Assembly (NCBI GenBank): GCA_030537915.1
Contig: JAUNUZ010000034.1
Location: forward strand, 1-11,655
Reading direction: 5' to 3'
DNA length: 11,655 nt
From: Micrococcales bacterium
Lineage (GTDB): Bacteria; Actinomycetota; Actinomycetes; Actinomycetales; Dermatophilaceae
The translations under genes were made by a program, and so were the position numbers. The notes beneath the pieces were generated by a model. It saw only the letters and a list, made by a program, of their open reading frames with translations, was not told the origin of the DNA and made no database searches. Positions 1-6,685 of the stretch are shown piece after piece. Position 1 is the first letter of the stretch. Every line of letters starts with the position of its first letter.

Positions 1-1277
1 ATGAGCTGGGGCAGCTCATCAACTGAGTATCGGCGCAGGACCTTGCCAACGCGGGTGATCCGCGGGTCATCCTGCATCTTGAAGAGGACGCCGTTGCCGT
101 CGTTCTCCTTGGGTAACGCCGCCAGACGCTTCTCGGCATCCATGACCATCGTGCGGAACTTGAAGATGTGGAAGATCTCACCGCCTACACCGACCCGACG
201 CTGCCGGAAGAAGACCGGCCCGGGATCGGTGAACTTGACGGCGAGGGCGCCCCCGATGAGCAGAGGTGCAAGCGCCAGCAGCAGCAGAGCCGCGAGCGTT
301 CGGTCCATGAGGTCCTTGAGGATCGTGGATCGCCGCGCGTGCGAGGGGCGCTCGATGTGCAGCAGCGACAAATCCGTCGACGGGCGGATCGAGAGCCGAG
401 GGCCCGCGATGTCGAGCAGTCCCGGGGACACGATGAGCTCGACCCCGCGCTCCTCCAGCGCCCACGCCAGCCGTCGCAGCGACTTACCTGCCAGGTCGGG
501 GTGTGAGGCGACTGCCACGACCTCCGCGTCGTAGAGATCGGCGGCGGCGAGCGCGTCGCGCGGACCACCCATGACCGGCACGCCCTCCAGAGCCGTGGTC
601 GCGTCCCAGTCCCCGTCGAGCCCCGAGGCGCACACTGCCACCGGTTTCAGGCCCTGGTGCGGGTCGGACAGGATGCTGCGCAACAGCGCGCCCGCTGCGT
701 CGGCCCGGCCGATGACGACGGTGCGCTGCATGAGCAGCCCTGCGTCGCGGCGACGCAGCAGCCAGCGCCGCATCGAGCGCCGGACGAGCAGGCCACCGAC
801 CATGAGCATGGGGAGCAGCATGATGACGTAGAGCCGGGCCAGCAGGATGTTCGCGAAGAAGGCGGTGATCGCCATGAGGGCCAGGAGGCCGACGACAGCG
901 CGGCCGACCGCCCGATACTCCTCGGTGGACACGCCGAGGAAGCGCCGCTCGTAGGCGTTGGACATGACCAGGGCGCCTACCCAGGCGAAGGGGATGAGCA
1001 GACCCAGCAGCTTGTAGCCGGGCGTGAGGTCTTCGCTGAAGCGCAGCACCGTCGCCAGGACGACCCCCAGTACGCCGACGAGGAAGTCCAGCGCGATGGT
1101 TCGCTGCAGGTAGGAGCGGGCCCACCCGCCGCGCGGGGCCGGCCGCTCGACGGCGGTGGCTCCAAGGCTCGGCGCAAAGGGCTCGTCGGTGGCCCGCGGG
1201 ACGGTCAGCCGCTCGACGGGCGTGGCTCGCCGGGCGCGGTGGCGGCGGCTCGCGACATCACGTTGGTGGCGCTCATG
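1..1277 (-). CDS. Polyprenyl-phosphate sugar-phosphate transferase (exopolysaccharide initiation), 5' part only
   Basis: The frame is open from an ATG at 1277 down to the left edge, giving 425 codons with no stop, so the C-terminus is missing. The first ~55 residues are Arg-rich and cytoplasmic-looking. Several hydrophobic segments follow (about residues 57-180), then a Rossmann-like stretch with TVVIGRADAAGALLRSIL. From about residue 318 comes the bacterial sugar transferase domain: a further hydrophobic segment after MDRTLAALLL, then KFTDPGPVFFRQRRVGVGG, KFRTM at 373-377, and RRYSVDELPQL at the edge. This is the layout of WbaP/CpsE-type enzymes, which move a sugar-1-phosphate from a nucleotide sugar to undecaprenyl phosphate in the membrane. 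The sugar cannot be told. The start has only a distant GGAG, about 18 bases upstream, and I found no better in-frame start. It follows pth on the same strand after 278 bases, so it probably has its own promoter. Confidence 0.93.
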
Positions 1278-1392
1278 GACTGACAACGGTCACACTCCAG
1301 GACGGGCAGTGGCTTCGGGGATGGGTGGCGGCTAGGCCGGCCGAGCGTTGCGATGTGCCTCGACCGGCTGCTATTCGCCGCAGTGGCCTTAG

Positions 1393-1415
1393 CCCCGAGA
1401 TCCCCCCCGAGATCC
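1393..1415. repeat. Tandem pair of an 11-base repeat
   Basis: CCCCGAGATCC occurs at 1393-1403 and again at 1405-1415, one base apart and so 12 bases start to start. It lies about 120 bases upstream of the sugar transferase start, in non-coding DNA. It could be a double binding site for a regulator or a chance GC-rich duplication. Confidence 0.55.
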
Positions 1416-1459
1416 ACGACATTCCGGTGTTGCACCCGGCCTGCACATCGTCATCGACT

Positions 1460-1525
1460 CATTTGACTGTCTCACACGGCCGGGACGGTCCGCCAATCAA
1501 CTAAGACCATTTCGACTGTCCTACA
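1460..1525. promoter_or_regulatory. Two imperfect direct repeats upstream of the sugar transferase gene
   Basis: CATTTGACTGTCTCACA (1460-1476) and CATTTCGACTGTCCTACA (1508-1525) match apart from two one-base insertions and a swapped base pair. Read on the strand of the gene they are TGTAGGACAGTCGAAATG and TGTGAGACAGTCAAATG, 48 bases apart. They sit between the pth stop and the sugar transferase start, at roughly -185 to -250 from that start. The position suits operators or activator sites. No convincing -35/-10 pair could be assigned, so the role is inferred. Confidence 0.45.
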
Positions 1526-1555
1526 AGCGAATTCATCGCATGTCCAAGTCAGGCG

Positions 1556-2146
1556 TCAAAGGGTGTGAAAGCGTTGCTGTGCCGCCGTAAGACCTTGGGA
1601 GACAACAGCTTCCACTGCGTCCGCCGCGTCGTCGAGGAAGAAGGGGAGTTCCTTGCGCTCCGTCGGCGAAAAATCGCGCAAGACAAAATTGGCAGCGTCC
1701 ATCCGACCCGGCGGGCGCCCGATTCCTGCCCGGATACGCACATACTCCCGAGTCCCGATCGAAGAGCTGATCGAGCGCAGTCCGTTGTGTCCGCCCTCAC
1801 CGCCGCTCGCCTTGAGACGGACCTGCCCGAAGGGGATGTCGAGTTCGTCGTGGACGACGATGAGGCGGTCCACGGGCACTGAGTAGTACTTCAGCAGGCT
1901 ACTCACCGGGCCGCCGGATTCGTTCATGTAGCTCGAAGGGACTGCCAGCACGGCCGCCGGACCGGGCGCACCTCCGGGTAGGACACCCAGACGTCCGGAC
2001 GCGGCGCTCGCGCGGGACTTGTGCCGGGACAACCGGACCCCCGTCCGAGACGCCAACTCCGCGACGACCATGGCGCCGATGTTGTGCCGGTTGCCGGCGT
2101 ACTTGGGACCGGGATTGCCCAGCCCGACGACCAGCCACGAATCCAT
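1556..2146 (-). CDS. pth: Peptidyl-tRNA hydrolase
   Basis: Pth frees tRNA from peptidyl-tRNAs that drop off the ribosome; it is a soluble monomer in the cytoplasm. With the ATG at 2146 the product has 196 residues, the usual family length. It opens [20 protein letters not shown], and the family residues are present: Asn11, catalytic His21 in RHNIG, Asn75 in SYMNESG, Asp100 in VVHDELD, and Asn121 in GGHNGLRS, followed by [20 protein letters not shown]. Two GTG codons at 2170 and 2185 are in frame and would add 8 or 13 residues (up to [13 protein letters not shown]). None of the three starts has a well placed Shine-Dalgarno sequence, so the choice rests on homology. It lies 134 bases downstream of rplY, on the same strand, beyond a strong hairpin, in an arrangement common in actinobacteria. 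Confidence 0.95.
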   Translation of the reverse strand: MDSWLVVGLGNPGPKYAGNRHNIGAMVVAELASRTGVRLSRHKSRASAASGRLGVLPGGAPGPAAVLAVPSSYMNESGGPVSSLLKYYSVPVDRLIVVHDELDIPFGQVRLKASGGEGGHNGLRSISSSIGTREYVRIRAGIGRPPGRMDAANFVLRDFSPTERKELPFFLDDAADAVEAVVSQGLTAAQQRFHTL

Positions 2147-2220
2147 GGGGTGAGGATATGGCCTCGTCACGGGTGCCGCCGACACTGCCTCGTCACCAAC
2201 TGTGCTCCGCCCACCACGCG

Positions 2221-2252
2221 CTGCGCGCCCGGCAAGATCGCCGGGCGCGCAG
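2221..2252 (-). terminator. Perfect 13-bp hairpin between rplY and pth
   Basis: CTGCGCGCCCGGC (2221-2233) and its exact complement GCCGGGCGCGCAG (2240-2252) flank a 6-base loop, AAGATC on the plus strand. The stem is almost all G and C and begins 28 bases past the rplY stop. No U-run follows on either strand, as is common for actinobacterial terminators. It may end or thin out transcription before pth, or act as an RNA processing or stability element. Confidence 0.6.
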
Positions 2253-2280
2253 TCGGGTCACGATAAGGATCTAAGGCAGA

Positions 2281-2937
2281 TCACTCGGTGTCGCTGGACT
2301 CCCCGGAGGCGTCGCCGGAGGACTCGTCGTCGCTCTCTTCGCGCTCGATGCCGGCCTCAGCCTCGGCCTCGGCCAGCTCGGCCTCGACGGCCTCCGCCGA
2401 CTCGGCCTGGGTGACGTTGACGACCAGCGTCTCGGGGTCGACGTCCAACTCGACGCCGCGCGGCAGCTTCAAGTGCGACGCGAGGATCTGGGTGCCGGCC
2501 CGCAGGCCCTCGACCGAGACCTCGACGTTCTCGGGGATGGCGGTGGCCTCGGCGACGACCGACACGGTCTGGGCATCGAGGCTGACGATGGTCTCGGGTG
2601 CGGCGTCGCCGACGACGTGCACGGAGATGTCGACGATGACCTTCTCGCCGCGGCGCACGGCGATGAGGTCGACGTGCTCGATGATCGGCTTGATCGGGTC
2701 GCGCTGGACGTCCTTGACCAGGGCCAGCCGCACCTTGCCGTCGAGGTCGATCTCGACGACGGCGTTGGCCAGCTTCAGAGCCATCATCGTGGCGTGGCCC
2801 GGCAGGGCTAGGTGGATCGGGTCGGTGCCGTGGCCGTAGAGGACGGCCGGAATCTGGTGTGCGCGGCGGATCCGGCGGGCGGCGCCCTTGCCGAACTCGG
2901 TGCGCGTCTGCGCGACGAGCTTGGTCGTGTCTGACAT
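2281..2937 (-). CDS. rplY: Large-subunit ribosomal protein bL25, long Ctc/TL5 type
   Basis: bL25 binds 5S rRNA in the 50S subunit; the long form with a second beta domain is known as Ctc or TL5. The 218-residue product starts MSDTTKLVAQTRTEFGKGAA and has the 5S-binding N-terminal domain to about residue 93, with IPAVLYGHG, KDVQRDPIKPIIEHVDL. The C-terminal beta domain spans about 95-178 and includes GLRAGTQILASHLKLPRGVEL. A highly acidic, Ala/Glu/Ser-rich tail (179-218) follows, typical of actinobacterial members and probably disordered. The start is fixed by AAGGAG eight bases upstream. The gene lies between prs and pth on the same strand. The 258-base gap from prs suggests it also has a promoter of its own. 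Confidence 0.96.
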   Translation of the reverse strand: MSDTTKLVAQTRTEFGKGAARRIRRAHQIPAVLYGHGTDPIHLALPGHATMMALKLANAVVEIDLDGKVRLALVKDVQRDPIKPIIEHVDLIAVRRGEKVIVDISVHVVGDAAPETIVSLDAQTVSVVAEATAIPENVEVSVEGLRAGTQILASHLKLPRGVELDVDPETLVVNVTQAESAEAVEAELAEAEAEAGIEREESDDESSGDASGESSDTE

Positions 2938-2945
2938 GTCAGGGA

Positions 2946-2951
2946 CTCCTT
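2946..2951 (-). promoter_or_regulatory. Ribosome binding site of rplY
   Basis: On the minus strand AAGGAG stands 8 bases before the ATG at 2937. It rules out the longer in-frame reading that would start 20 codons upstream. Confidence 0.85.
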
Positions 2952-3116
2952 GGGATGTCGGGGTGAGTCGCAGTGGCCTCGGCGCGGGACGCAGCACGAC
3001 CTGCGCGCGTCGACCTGGCTCGCCCTAGCGGGACATCCGGGCCACCGCGTCGATCACGGCCGCGCGCGTCCCGGTGCTGGGATTCGCGCCGCGGCCCTCG
3101 CCGAGGCAACTCCGCC

Positions 3117-3122
3117 ATGTTA
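3117..3122 (-). promoter_or_regulatory. Possible -10 box for rplY
   Basis: TAACAT on the minus strand fits the TAnnnT pattern of a housekeeping -10 element and lies about 180 bases upstream of the rplY start, in the gap after prs. The matching -35 region (about TTCTTT) is poor. If it is used, rplY would have a long GC-rich 5' leader of some 170 bases. Confidence 0.25.
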
Positions 3123-3180
3123 CGCGCCCGCCGGGGCGGGAAAGAAATCGTTTCGGCCCGCGCAGGATTCGGACTGCCCG

Positions 3181-3197
3181 AGCGACAACCGGTCGCT
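3181..3197 (-). other. Hairpin overlapping the prs stop codon
   Basis: AGCGAC and GTCGCT form a perfect 6-bp stem around a 5-base loop, and the first two bases of the prs stop (TAG, 3198-3196) lie at its base. About 20 bases further on, at 3133-3162, a weaker two-part stem (GCGGG/CCCGC enclosing GAAA/TTTC) can form. Neither has a U-run. They may protect the 3' end of the glmU-prs message or weaken read-through into rplY. Confidence 0.4.
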
Positions 3198-4176
3198 ACT
3201 CGGCGGCGTCGAAGAGGCTGGTCACCGACCCGTCGTCGAAGACCTCGTGGATCGCCTGGCTGATGAGCGGCGCGATCGAGAGGACCGTGAGCTTGGCGAA
3301 CTGACGCTCGCTCGGGATCGGCAGTGTGTTGGTGACGACGACCTCGCGCGCCACGCTGTCCCGCAAGCGCTGCGTGGCGGGGTCGGAGAAGATCGCGTGC
3401 GTGGCCGCGATGACGACCCCGCCCGCGCCTGCCGCCATGAGGGCGTCGGCCGCCTGGCAGATCGTGCCACCGGAATCGATCATGTCGTCCACGAGGATGC
3501 ACAGGCGCCCCTCGACCTCACCGACGACGCGGTTTGCGTGGCTGTGGTTCGGTCGACTTGAGTCCCGCGTCTTGTGGATGAAGGCGAGCGGCGCGCCGTC
3601 CAGACGCTTGCTCCACTGCTCGGCGACCTTGATCCGGCCCGCGTCCGGCGAGACGACGGCGAGGTGTTCGTCCCCGTAGTTCTCGTGGACGTAGCCGGAC
3701 AGGATCGGCATCGCCTGGAGGTGGTCGACGGGCCCGTCGAAGAAGCCCTGGATCTGCGCGGTGTGCAGGTCGACGCAGATGAGCCGGTCGGCGCCCGCAG
3801 CCTTGAAGAGGTCGGCCATGAGTCGCGCGGAGATCGGCTCCCGCCCGCGGTGCTTCTTGTCTTGGCGTGCGTATCCGTAGAAGGGGAGCACGACGGTGAT
3901 CCGCTTGGCCGACGCCCGCTTGAGCGCGTCGACCATGATCAGGTGCTCCATGATCCACTCGTTGATCGGGGCCGTGTGGCTCTGGACGACGAAGACGTCG
4001 CTGCCGCGCACGGACTCCTCGAAGCGCACGTAGATCTCGCTGTTGGCGAATTCGTACGCCGTCGTCGGCACGAGTTCGATGTCGAGGCAGCGCGTGATCT
4101 CCTGGGCGAGGCTGGGATGCGCCCGCCCCGAGAGAATCATGAGGTTCTTCTCGGTGGGGCGGGTCAGGCCCGTCAT
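3196..4176 (-). CDS. prs: Ribose-phosphate pyrophosphokinase (PRPP synthetase)
   Basis: Prs joins ribose 5-phosphate and ATP to give PRPP and AMP, feeding nucleotide, histidine, tryptophan and, in actinobacteria, arabinan precursor synthesis. The 326-residue product has the normal class I length. Visible motifs are NLMILSGRAHPSLAQEI near the N-terminus, FANSEIYVRFEESVRG (43-58), the flexible ATP loop YGYARQDKKHRGREPISA (100-117), the metal-binding DLHTAQIQGFFD (136-147), SPDAGRIKVAE (176-186), and the PRPP loop ILVDDMIDSGGTI (227-239). The start ATG at 4176 overlaps the glmU stop in an ATGA of 4 bases, and upstream bases give only a weak ribosome site, so translation is probably coupled to glmU. 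Confidence 0.97.
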   Translation of the reverse strand: MTGLTRPTEKNLMILSGRAHPSLAQEITRCLDIELVPTTAYEFANSEIYVRFEESVRGSDVFVVQSHTAPINEWIMEHLIMVDALKRASAKRITVVLPFYGYARQDKKHRGREPISARLMADLFKAAGADRLICVDLHTAQIQGFFDGPVDHLQAMPILSGYVHENYGDEHLAVVSPDAGRIKVAEQWSKRLDGAPLAFIHKTRDSSRPNHSHANRVVGEVEGRLCILVDDMIDSGGTICQAADALMAAGAGGVVIAATHAIFSDPATQRLRDSVAREVVVTNTLPIPSERQFAKLTVLSIAPLISQAIHEVFDDGSVTSLFDAAE

Positions 4177-5621
4177 GAGTTTTCGCCCTGCTCCCGCAGA
4201 CGAGCTGCCTGGGCCGCGTGCGCGGCCGCCGTGCCCGCCCGGTGTTCCTCGACCCATCCCAGGAGATTGCGCTGGGGCGCCACGCTCATGGCGAGCGCGC
4301 CGGCCGGAACGTCCTTGCGGACCGTCGTGCCGGCCCCGCTGTAGGCCCCGTCGCCGACGGTGACCGGCGCGACGTACATGTTGTCGCTACCGAGGCGACA
4401 GTCGTTTCCGATCGTCGTGCGCGACTTGGTGACGCCGTCGTAGTTGACGAAGACCGAGGCCGCGCCGATATTGGAGCGCTCCCCGATCGTCGCGTCTCCG
4501 ACATAGCTCAGGTGCGGCACCTTCGCGCCCGCGCCGATCGTCGAGTTCTTCGTCTCGACGAAGGTGCCGATCTTGCCCTTCGCGCCCAGGTCCGAGCCCG
4601 GACGCAGGTAGGCGAACGGTCCGACAGACGCCCCCTCCCGGATGACCGACAGCGAGCCGTGGGTGCGGATGACGCTCGCGCCGTCGCGGATGTCCACATC
4701 GATCAGGGTGGTGTCCGGTCCGATTGTCACGTCGGCTCCGATCGTCGTGGCGCCCAGGATCTGGGTGTTCGGCAGGATCGTGCTGTCCTGCCCGATGCTC
4801 ACGGAGGTGTCGATCCACGTCGTTGCCGGGTCGATGACGGTCACACCCGCTCGCATGTGCCGCTCGACGGTGCGCCGGTTGAGCTCCGCCCCCATCTTGG
4901 CCAGCTGCACGCGGTCGTTGACCCCCTCGGTCTGCCAGAGGTCCGCCAAGACGTGCGCAGCCACGCGCTTGCCCTGGCCGTGCGCGACAGCGACGACGTC
5001 AGTGAGGTACTTCTCGCCCTGGGCGTTGTCCGTCTGGACCTGGCGCAGCGCGTCGCGCAACAGGGCGGCGTCGAACGCGTAGATCCCCGAGTTGATCTCG
5101 GTGATCGCGCGCTGAGCCTCATCGGCGTCCTTCTGCTCGACGATCCCGACCACCTGACCGGCGCTGTCGCGCAGGACCCGCCCGTAGCCGCTGGGGTCGC
5201 TGATGTGGGAGGTCATCACGGTGACGGCGGCACCCGATTCCTCGTGGGCCCGGACCATCGCCTCCAGGGAGGCTGTCTCGAGCAGTGGCACATCGCCGTA
5301 GGTGACGAGCACGGTGCCGGTGAGGTCCCCCGGGAGCCGGTCCAGGCCGCACTCCGCGGCGCGTCCCGTGCCCTTGACGTCGTCCTGGTCGGCGACGACG
5401 GCCTCGGGGCAGATGTCGTGTACGTGCTGCGTCACGAGCTCGCGCTCGTGGCGGACCACGACCGCGAGGTGGGTGGGCGACAAGCCCTGCGCGGCAACGA
5501 TTGCGTGCCCTAGGAGAGACCGGCCCCCGATGGCGTGCAGGACTTTGGGCCGCGCCGACTTCATGCGCGTCCCCTCCCCCGCTGCGAGAATGATGACGGC
5601 GGTCGGGTGGTGATCGGTCAC
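4173..5621 (-). CDS. glmU: Bifunctional GlcN-1-P acetyltransferase / GlcNAc-1-P uridylyltransferase
   Basis: GlmU acetylates glucosamine 1-phosphate and couples the product to UTP, giving UDP-GlcNAc for peptidoglycan. The N-terminal uridylyltransferase part (about residues 5-230) shows VIILAAGEGTRMKS, GTGRAAECGL, VTYGDVPLL, EINSGIYAFD and EKYLTDVVAVA. The C-terminal left-handed beta helix has hexapeptide repeats such as IGQDSTILPNTQILGATTIG, then the acetyl-CoA region KVPHLSYVGDATIGERSNIG and VFVNYDG. With the GTG at 5621 the product has 482 residues; GGGAG eight bases upstream supports this start. An ATG at 5636 and a TTG at 5657 are also in frame. It heads the glmU-prs pair and is divergent from the tRNA. 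Confidence 0.96.
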   Translation of the reverse strand: MTDHHPTAVIILAAGEGTRMKSARPKVLHAIGGRSLLGHAIVAAQGLSPTHLAVVVRHERELVTQHVHDICPEAVVADQDDVKGTGRAAECGLDRLPGDLTGTVLVTYGDVPLLETASLEAMVRAHEESGAAVTVMTSHISDPSGYGRVLRDSAGQVVGIVEQKDADEAQRAITEINSGIYAFDAALLRDALRQVQTDNAQGEKYLTDVVAVAHGQGKRVAAHVLADLWQTEGVNDRVQLAKMGAELNRRTVERHMRAGVTVIDPATTWIDTSVSIGQDSTILPNTQILGATTIGADVTIGPDTTLIDVDIRDGASVIRTHGSLSVIREGASVGPFAYLRPGSDLGAKGKIGTFVETKNSTIGAGAKVPHLSYVGDATIGERSNIGAASVFVNYDGVTKSRTTIGNDCRLGSDNMYVAPVTVGDGAYSGAGTTVRKDVPAGALAMSVAPQRNLLGWVEEHRAGTAAAHAAQAARLREQGENS

Positions 5622-5692
5622 GTGCGTCGCTCCCATGCGAACGAGTGGAGACGGCAAAAGCGGTCCCTCAAGGTGCCTTGGGGGCCAACCTC

Positions 5693-5698
5693 ATGGTA
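5693..5698 (-). promoter_or_regulatory. Possible -10 box for glmU
   Basis: TACCAT on the minus strand matches TAnnnT and would put the transcription start near 5686, some 65 bases before the GTG start of glmU. The nearest -35-like TTGGCC is only 15 bases away, so the match is weak. The rest of 5700-5770 is a run of C and G blocks. Confidence 0.25.
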
Positions 5699-5774
5699 GT
5701 CCCGCAGGCCGCGGGCCAAGTCCACCCCGCGCGCGCCCGCCCCCCGGGGGTGCGGCGCCCGGGGCTCGTTCGAC

Positions 5775-5780
5775 TACCCT
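5775..5780 (+). promoter_or_regulatory. Possible -10 box for the tRNA-Gln gene
   Basis: TACCCT lies 25 bases before the 5' end of the tRNA on its strand, a usual distance once a short 5' leader is allowed. No clear -35 hexamer is seen at 16-18 bases upstream. Confidence 0.25.
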
Positions 5781-5805
5781 GGCGGCAGCGGCTGACGTGC
5801 CGCGA

Positions 5806-5884
5806 TCCCCGGTTGGTCTGCTGGTAGGGCCCGCCTGACTTTGAATCAGGACAAGCGACGTAGGTTCGATTCCTACCCGGGGAA
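5806..5884 (+). tRNA. tRNA-Gln (anticodon UUG)
   Basis: The acceptor stem TCCCCGG (5806-5812) pairs fully with CCGGGGA (5877-5883), and A5884 is the discriminator. The anticodon arm is CCTGA/TCAGG around CTTTGAA, giving anticodon TTG, which reads CAA (and by wobble CAG). The T arm is GTAGG/CCTAC around TTCGATT. The D arm begins GGTC after TT and its loop contains GGTA. The D-arm closing strand is irregular (GGGC or GGCC register), two or three bases separate it from the anticodon stem, and the variable loop has 9 bases, so the molecule is 79 bases rather than about 72-75. CCA is not encoded (CCG follows). It lies between divergent glmU and tetR. Confidence 0.88.
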
Positions 5885-5925
5885 CCGACGCGGCCCGCCA
5901 TGCAAACGCACAGGGAGGTAGCCGG

Positions 5926-6630
5926 ATGGTCCGAGACAGCGGCGGGATGGCACGCACGCGGGTCAGCGCAAGAATGACCGGCAAGGAACGCCGCGAGCAA
6001 CTCATCCGCATCGGACGCACGCTCTTCGCAGCCAGGGGCTTCGAGGGCACGACCGTCGAGGAGATCGCTGCCAGCGCCGGGGTGTCCAAGCCCGTCGTCT
6101 ACGAGCACTTCGGGGGCAAGGAAGGGCTCTACGCCGTCGTCGTCGACCGCGAGATCCGCACGCTGCTCGACGCGATCACCCACTCCCTGACGACGCCCGG
6201 CACCGGCCCACGAGAGCTCGTCGAGCAGGCTGCCCTCGCCCTCTTGGGTTATGTCGAGGAGTCCACCGACGGCTTTCGTATCCTCGTGCGCGACTCCCCC
6301 ACCGGCCAGGCCACCGGCTCCTTCGCGAGCCTCATCTCCGACATCGCCAGCCAGGTCGAACACCTGCTCGCGGACGAGTTCCGGCGCCGCCGCCTCGACC
6401 CCGACACCGCCCCGATGTACGCCCAGATGCTCGTCGGCATGATCGCCTTGACCGGCCAGTGGTGGTTGGACTCGCGCCTCTACGACAAGGCCGACGTCGC
6501 CGCTCATGTCGTCAACCTGGCCTGGAACGGCCTCGCCGGGATGGAGCGCCGCCCGCACCTGCAGACCGCGGCGGGACCGCCCGGCGCGCCGCCGCACGCA
6601 TCGAATCCGGTCGCGAGGAGGCGCACGTGA
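5926..6630 (+). CDS. TetR/AcrR-family transcriptional regulator
   Basis: The 234-residue product has an N-terminal TetR DNA-binding domain: MTGKERREQLIRIGRTLFAA is the first helix, and the helix-turn-helix spans about 42-64 in TTVEEIAASAGVSKPVVYEH, followed by FGGKEGLYAVVVDRE. The rest is an all-helical ligand and dimer domain (about 80-210) with a Pro/Ala/Arg-rich tail. The ligand is unknown. AGGGAGG seven bases before the ATG at 5926 supports this start; a second ATG at 5947 is possible. The gene begins 41 bases after the tRNA, and its stop overlaps the following 18-codon ORF by 4 bases, so it probably shares a message with the pca genes. A TetR gene next to glmU is common in actinobacteria, so control of the pca operon is possible but not shown. 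Confidence 0.93.
   Translation: MVRDSGGMARTRVSARMTGKERREQLIRIGRTLFAARGFEGTTVEEIAASAGVSKPVVYEHFGGKEGLYAVVVDREIRTLLDAITHSLTTPGTGPRELVEQAALALLGYVEESTDGFRILVRDSPTGQATGSFASLISDIASQVEHLLADEFRRRRLDPDTAPMYAQMLVGMIALTGQWWLDSRLYDKADVAAHVVNLAWNGLAGMERRPHLQTAAGPPGAPPHASNPVARRRT
6615..6621 (+). promoter_or_regulatory. Strong ribosome binding site inside the end of tetR
   Basis: GAGGAGG stands 5 bases before a GTG at 6627. It is the strongest Shine-Dalgarno match between tetR and the dehydratase gene, yet it serves the small ORF at 6627-6683 and is about 65 bases from the qsuB start. Confidence 0.65.
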
Positions 6631-6683
6631 GCACGTCGAATCAGTCGCATCTGGCGGGTCTTATCGGCGCTTGGGGGCTCTGA
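6627..6683 (+). CDS. Possible 18-residue leader peptide before the dehydratase gene
   Basis: GTG at 6627 overlaps the tetR stop as GTGA, has GAGGAGG at ideal spacing, and opens an ORF ending in TGA at 6681-6683, two bases before the GTG start of the dehydratase. The peptide would be MSTSNQSHLAGLIGAWGL, with no recognised domain and no codon run that suggests amino acid attenuation. The dehydratase has only a weak GGGGG upstream of its start, so termination of this ORF may place ribosomes there. It could also be an accidental ORF, or a leftover of an earlier, longer 5' end, because GTGAGCACGTCG here resembles GTGCGCACGTCG at the dehydratase start. Confidence 0.45.
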   Translation: MSTSNQSHLAGLIGAWGL

Positions 6684-6685
6684 GC

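Noticed and set aside
1205..1435. Minus-strand open frame of 76 codons overlapping the sugar transferase start
   Set aside because: It begins with a GTG without a ribosome site, overlaps the real gene in another frame and resembles nothing known.
2939..3502. Minus-strand open frame of 187 codons covering the prs-rplY gap
   Set aside because: Half of it is a shadow of prs in another frame, and the part in the gap is Arg/Ala/Gly-rich without motif or ribosome site.
4218..5513. Long plus-strand open frame (431 codons) opposite glmU
   Set aside because: It mirrors the codon positions of glmU, has Arg/Asp/Val-rich composition without any recognisable motif, and glmU is certain.
5735..5766. C/G runs and CCCCCGGGGG between glmU and the tRNA as a terminator
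   Set aside because: It sits between divergent transcripts, where a terminator has no evident use, and the self-complementary core leaves no loop; probably just GC-rich promoter spacer.
5806..5900. The tRNA 3' end as an integration site for a mobile element
   Set aside because: No integrase, no second copy of the tRNA 3' end and no change in gene type that would suggest an island were found within the window.
5668..6597. Minus-strand open frame of 309 codons across tetR and the tRNA
   Set aside because: It runs through the complement of a tRNA gene and of a clear TetR domain; its translation shows no family features.
6506..6685. A 60-codon N-terminal extension of the dehydratase
   Set aside because: It lies almost wholly inside tetR in another frame, and the family's proteins begin at MRTSIATVCLSG.
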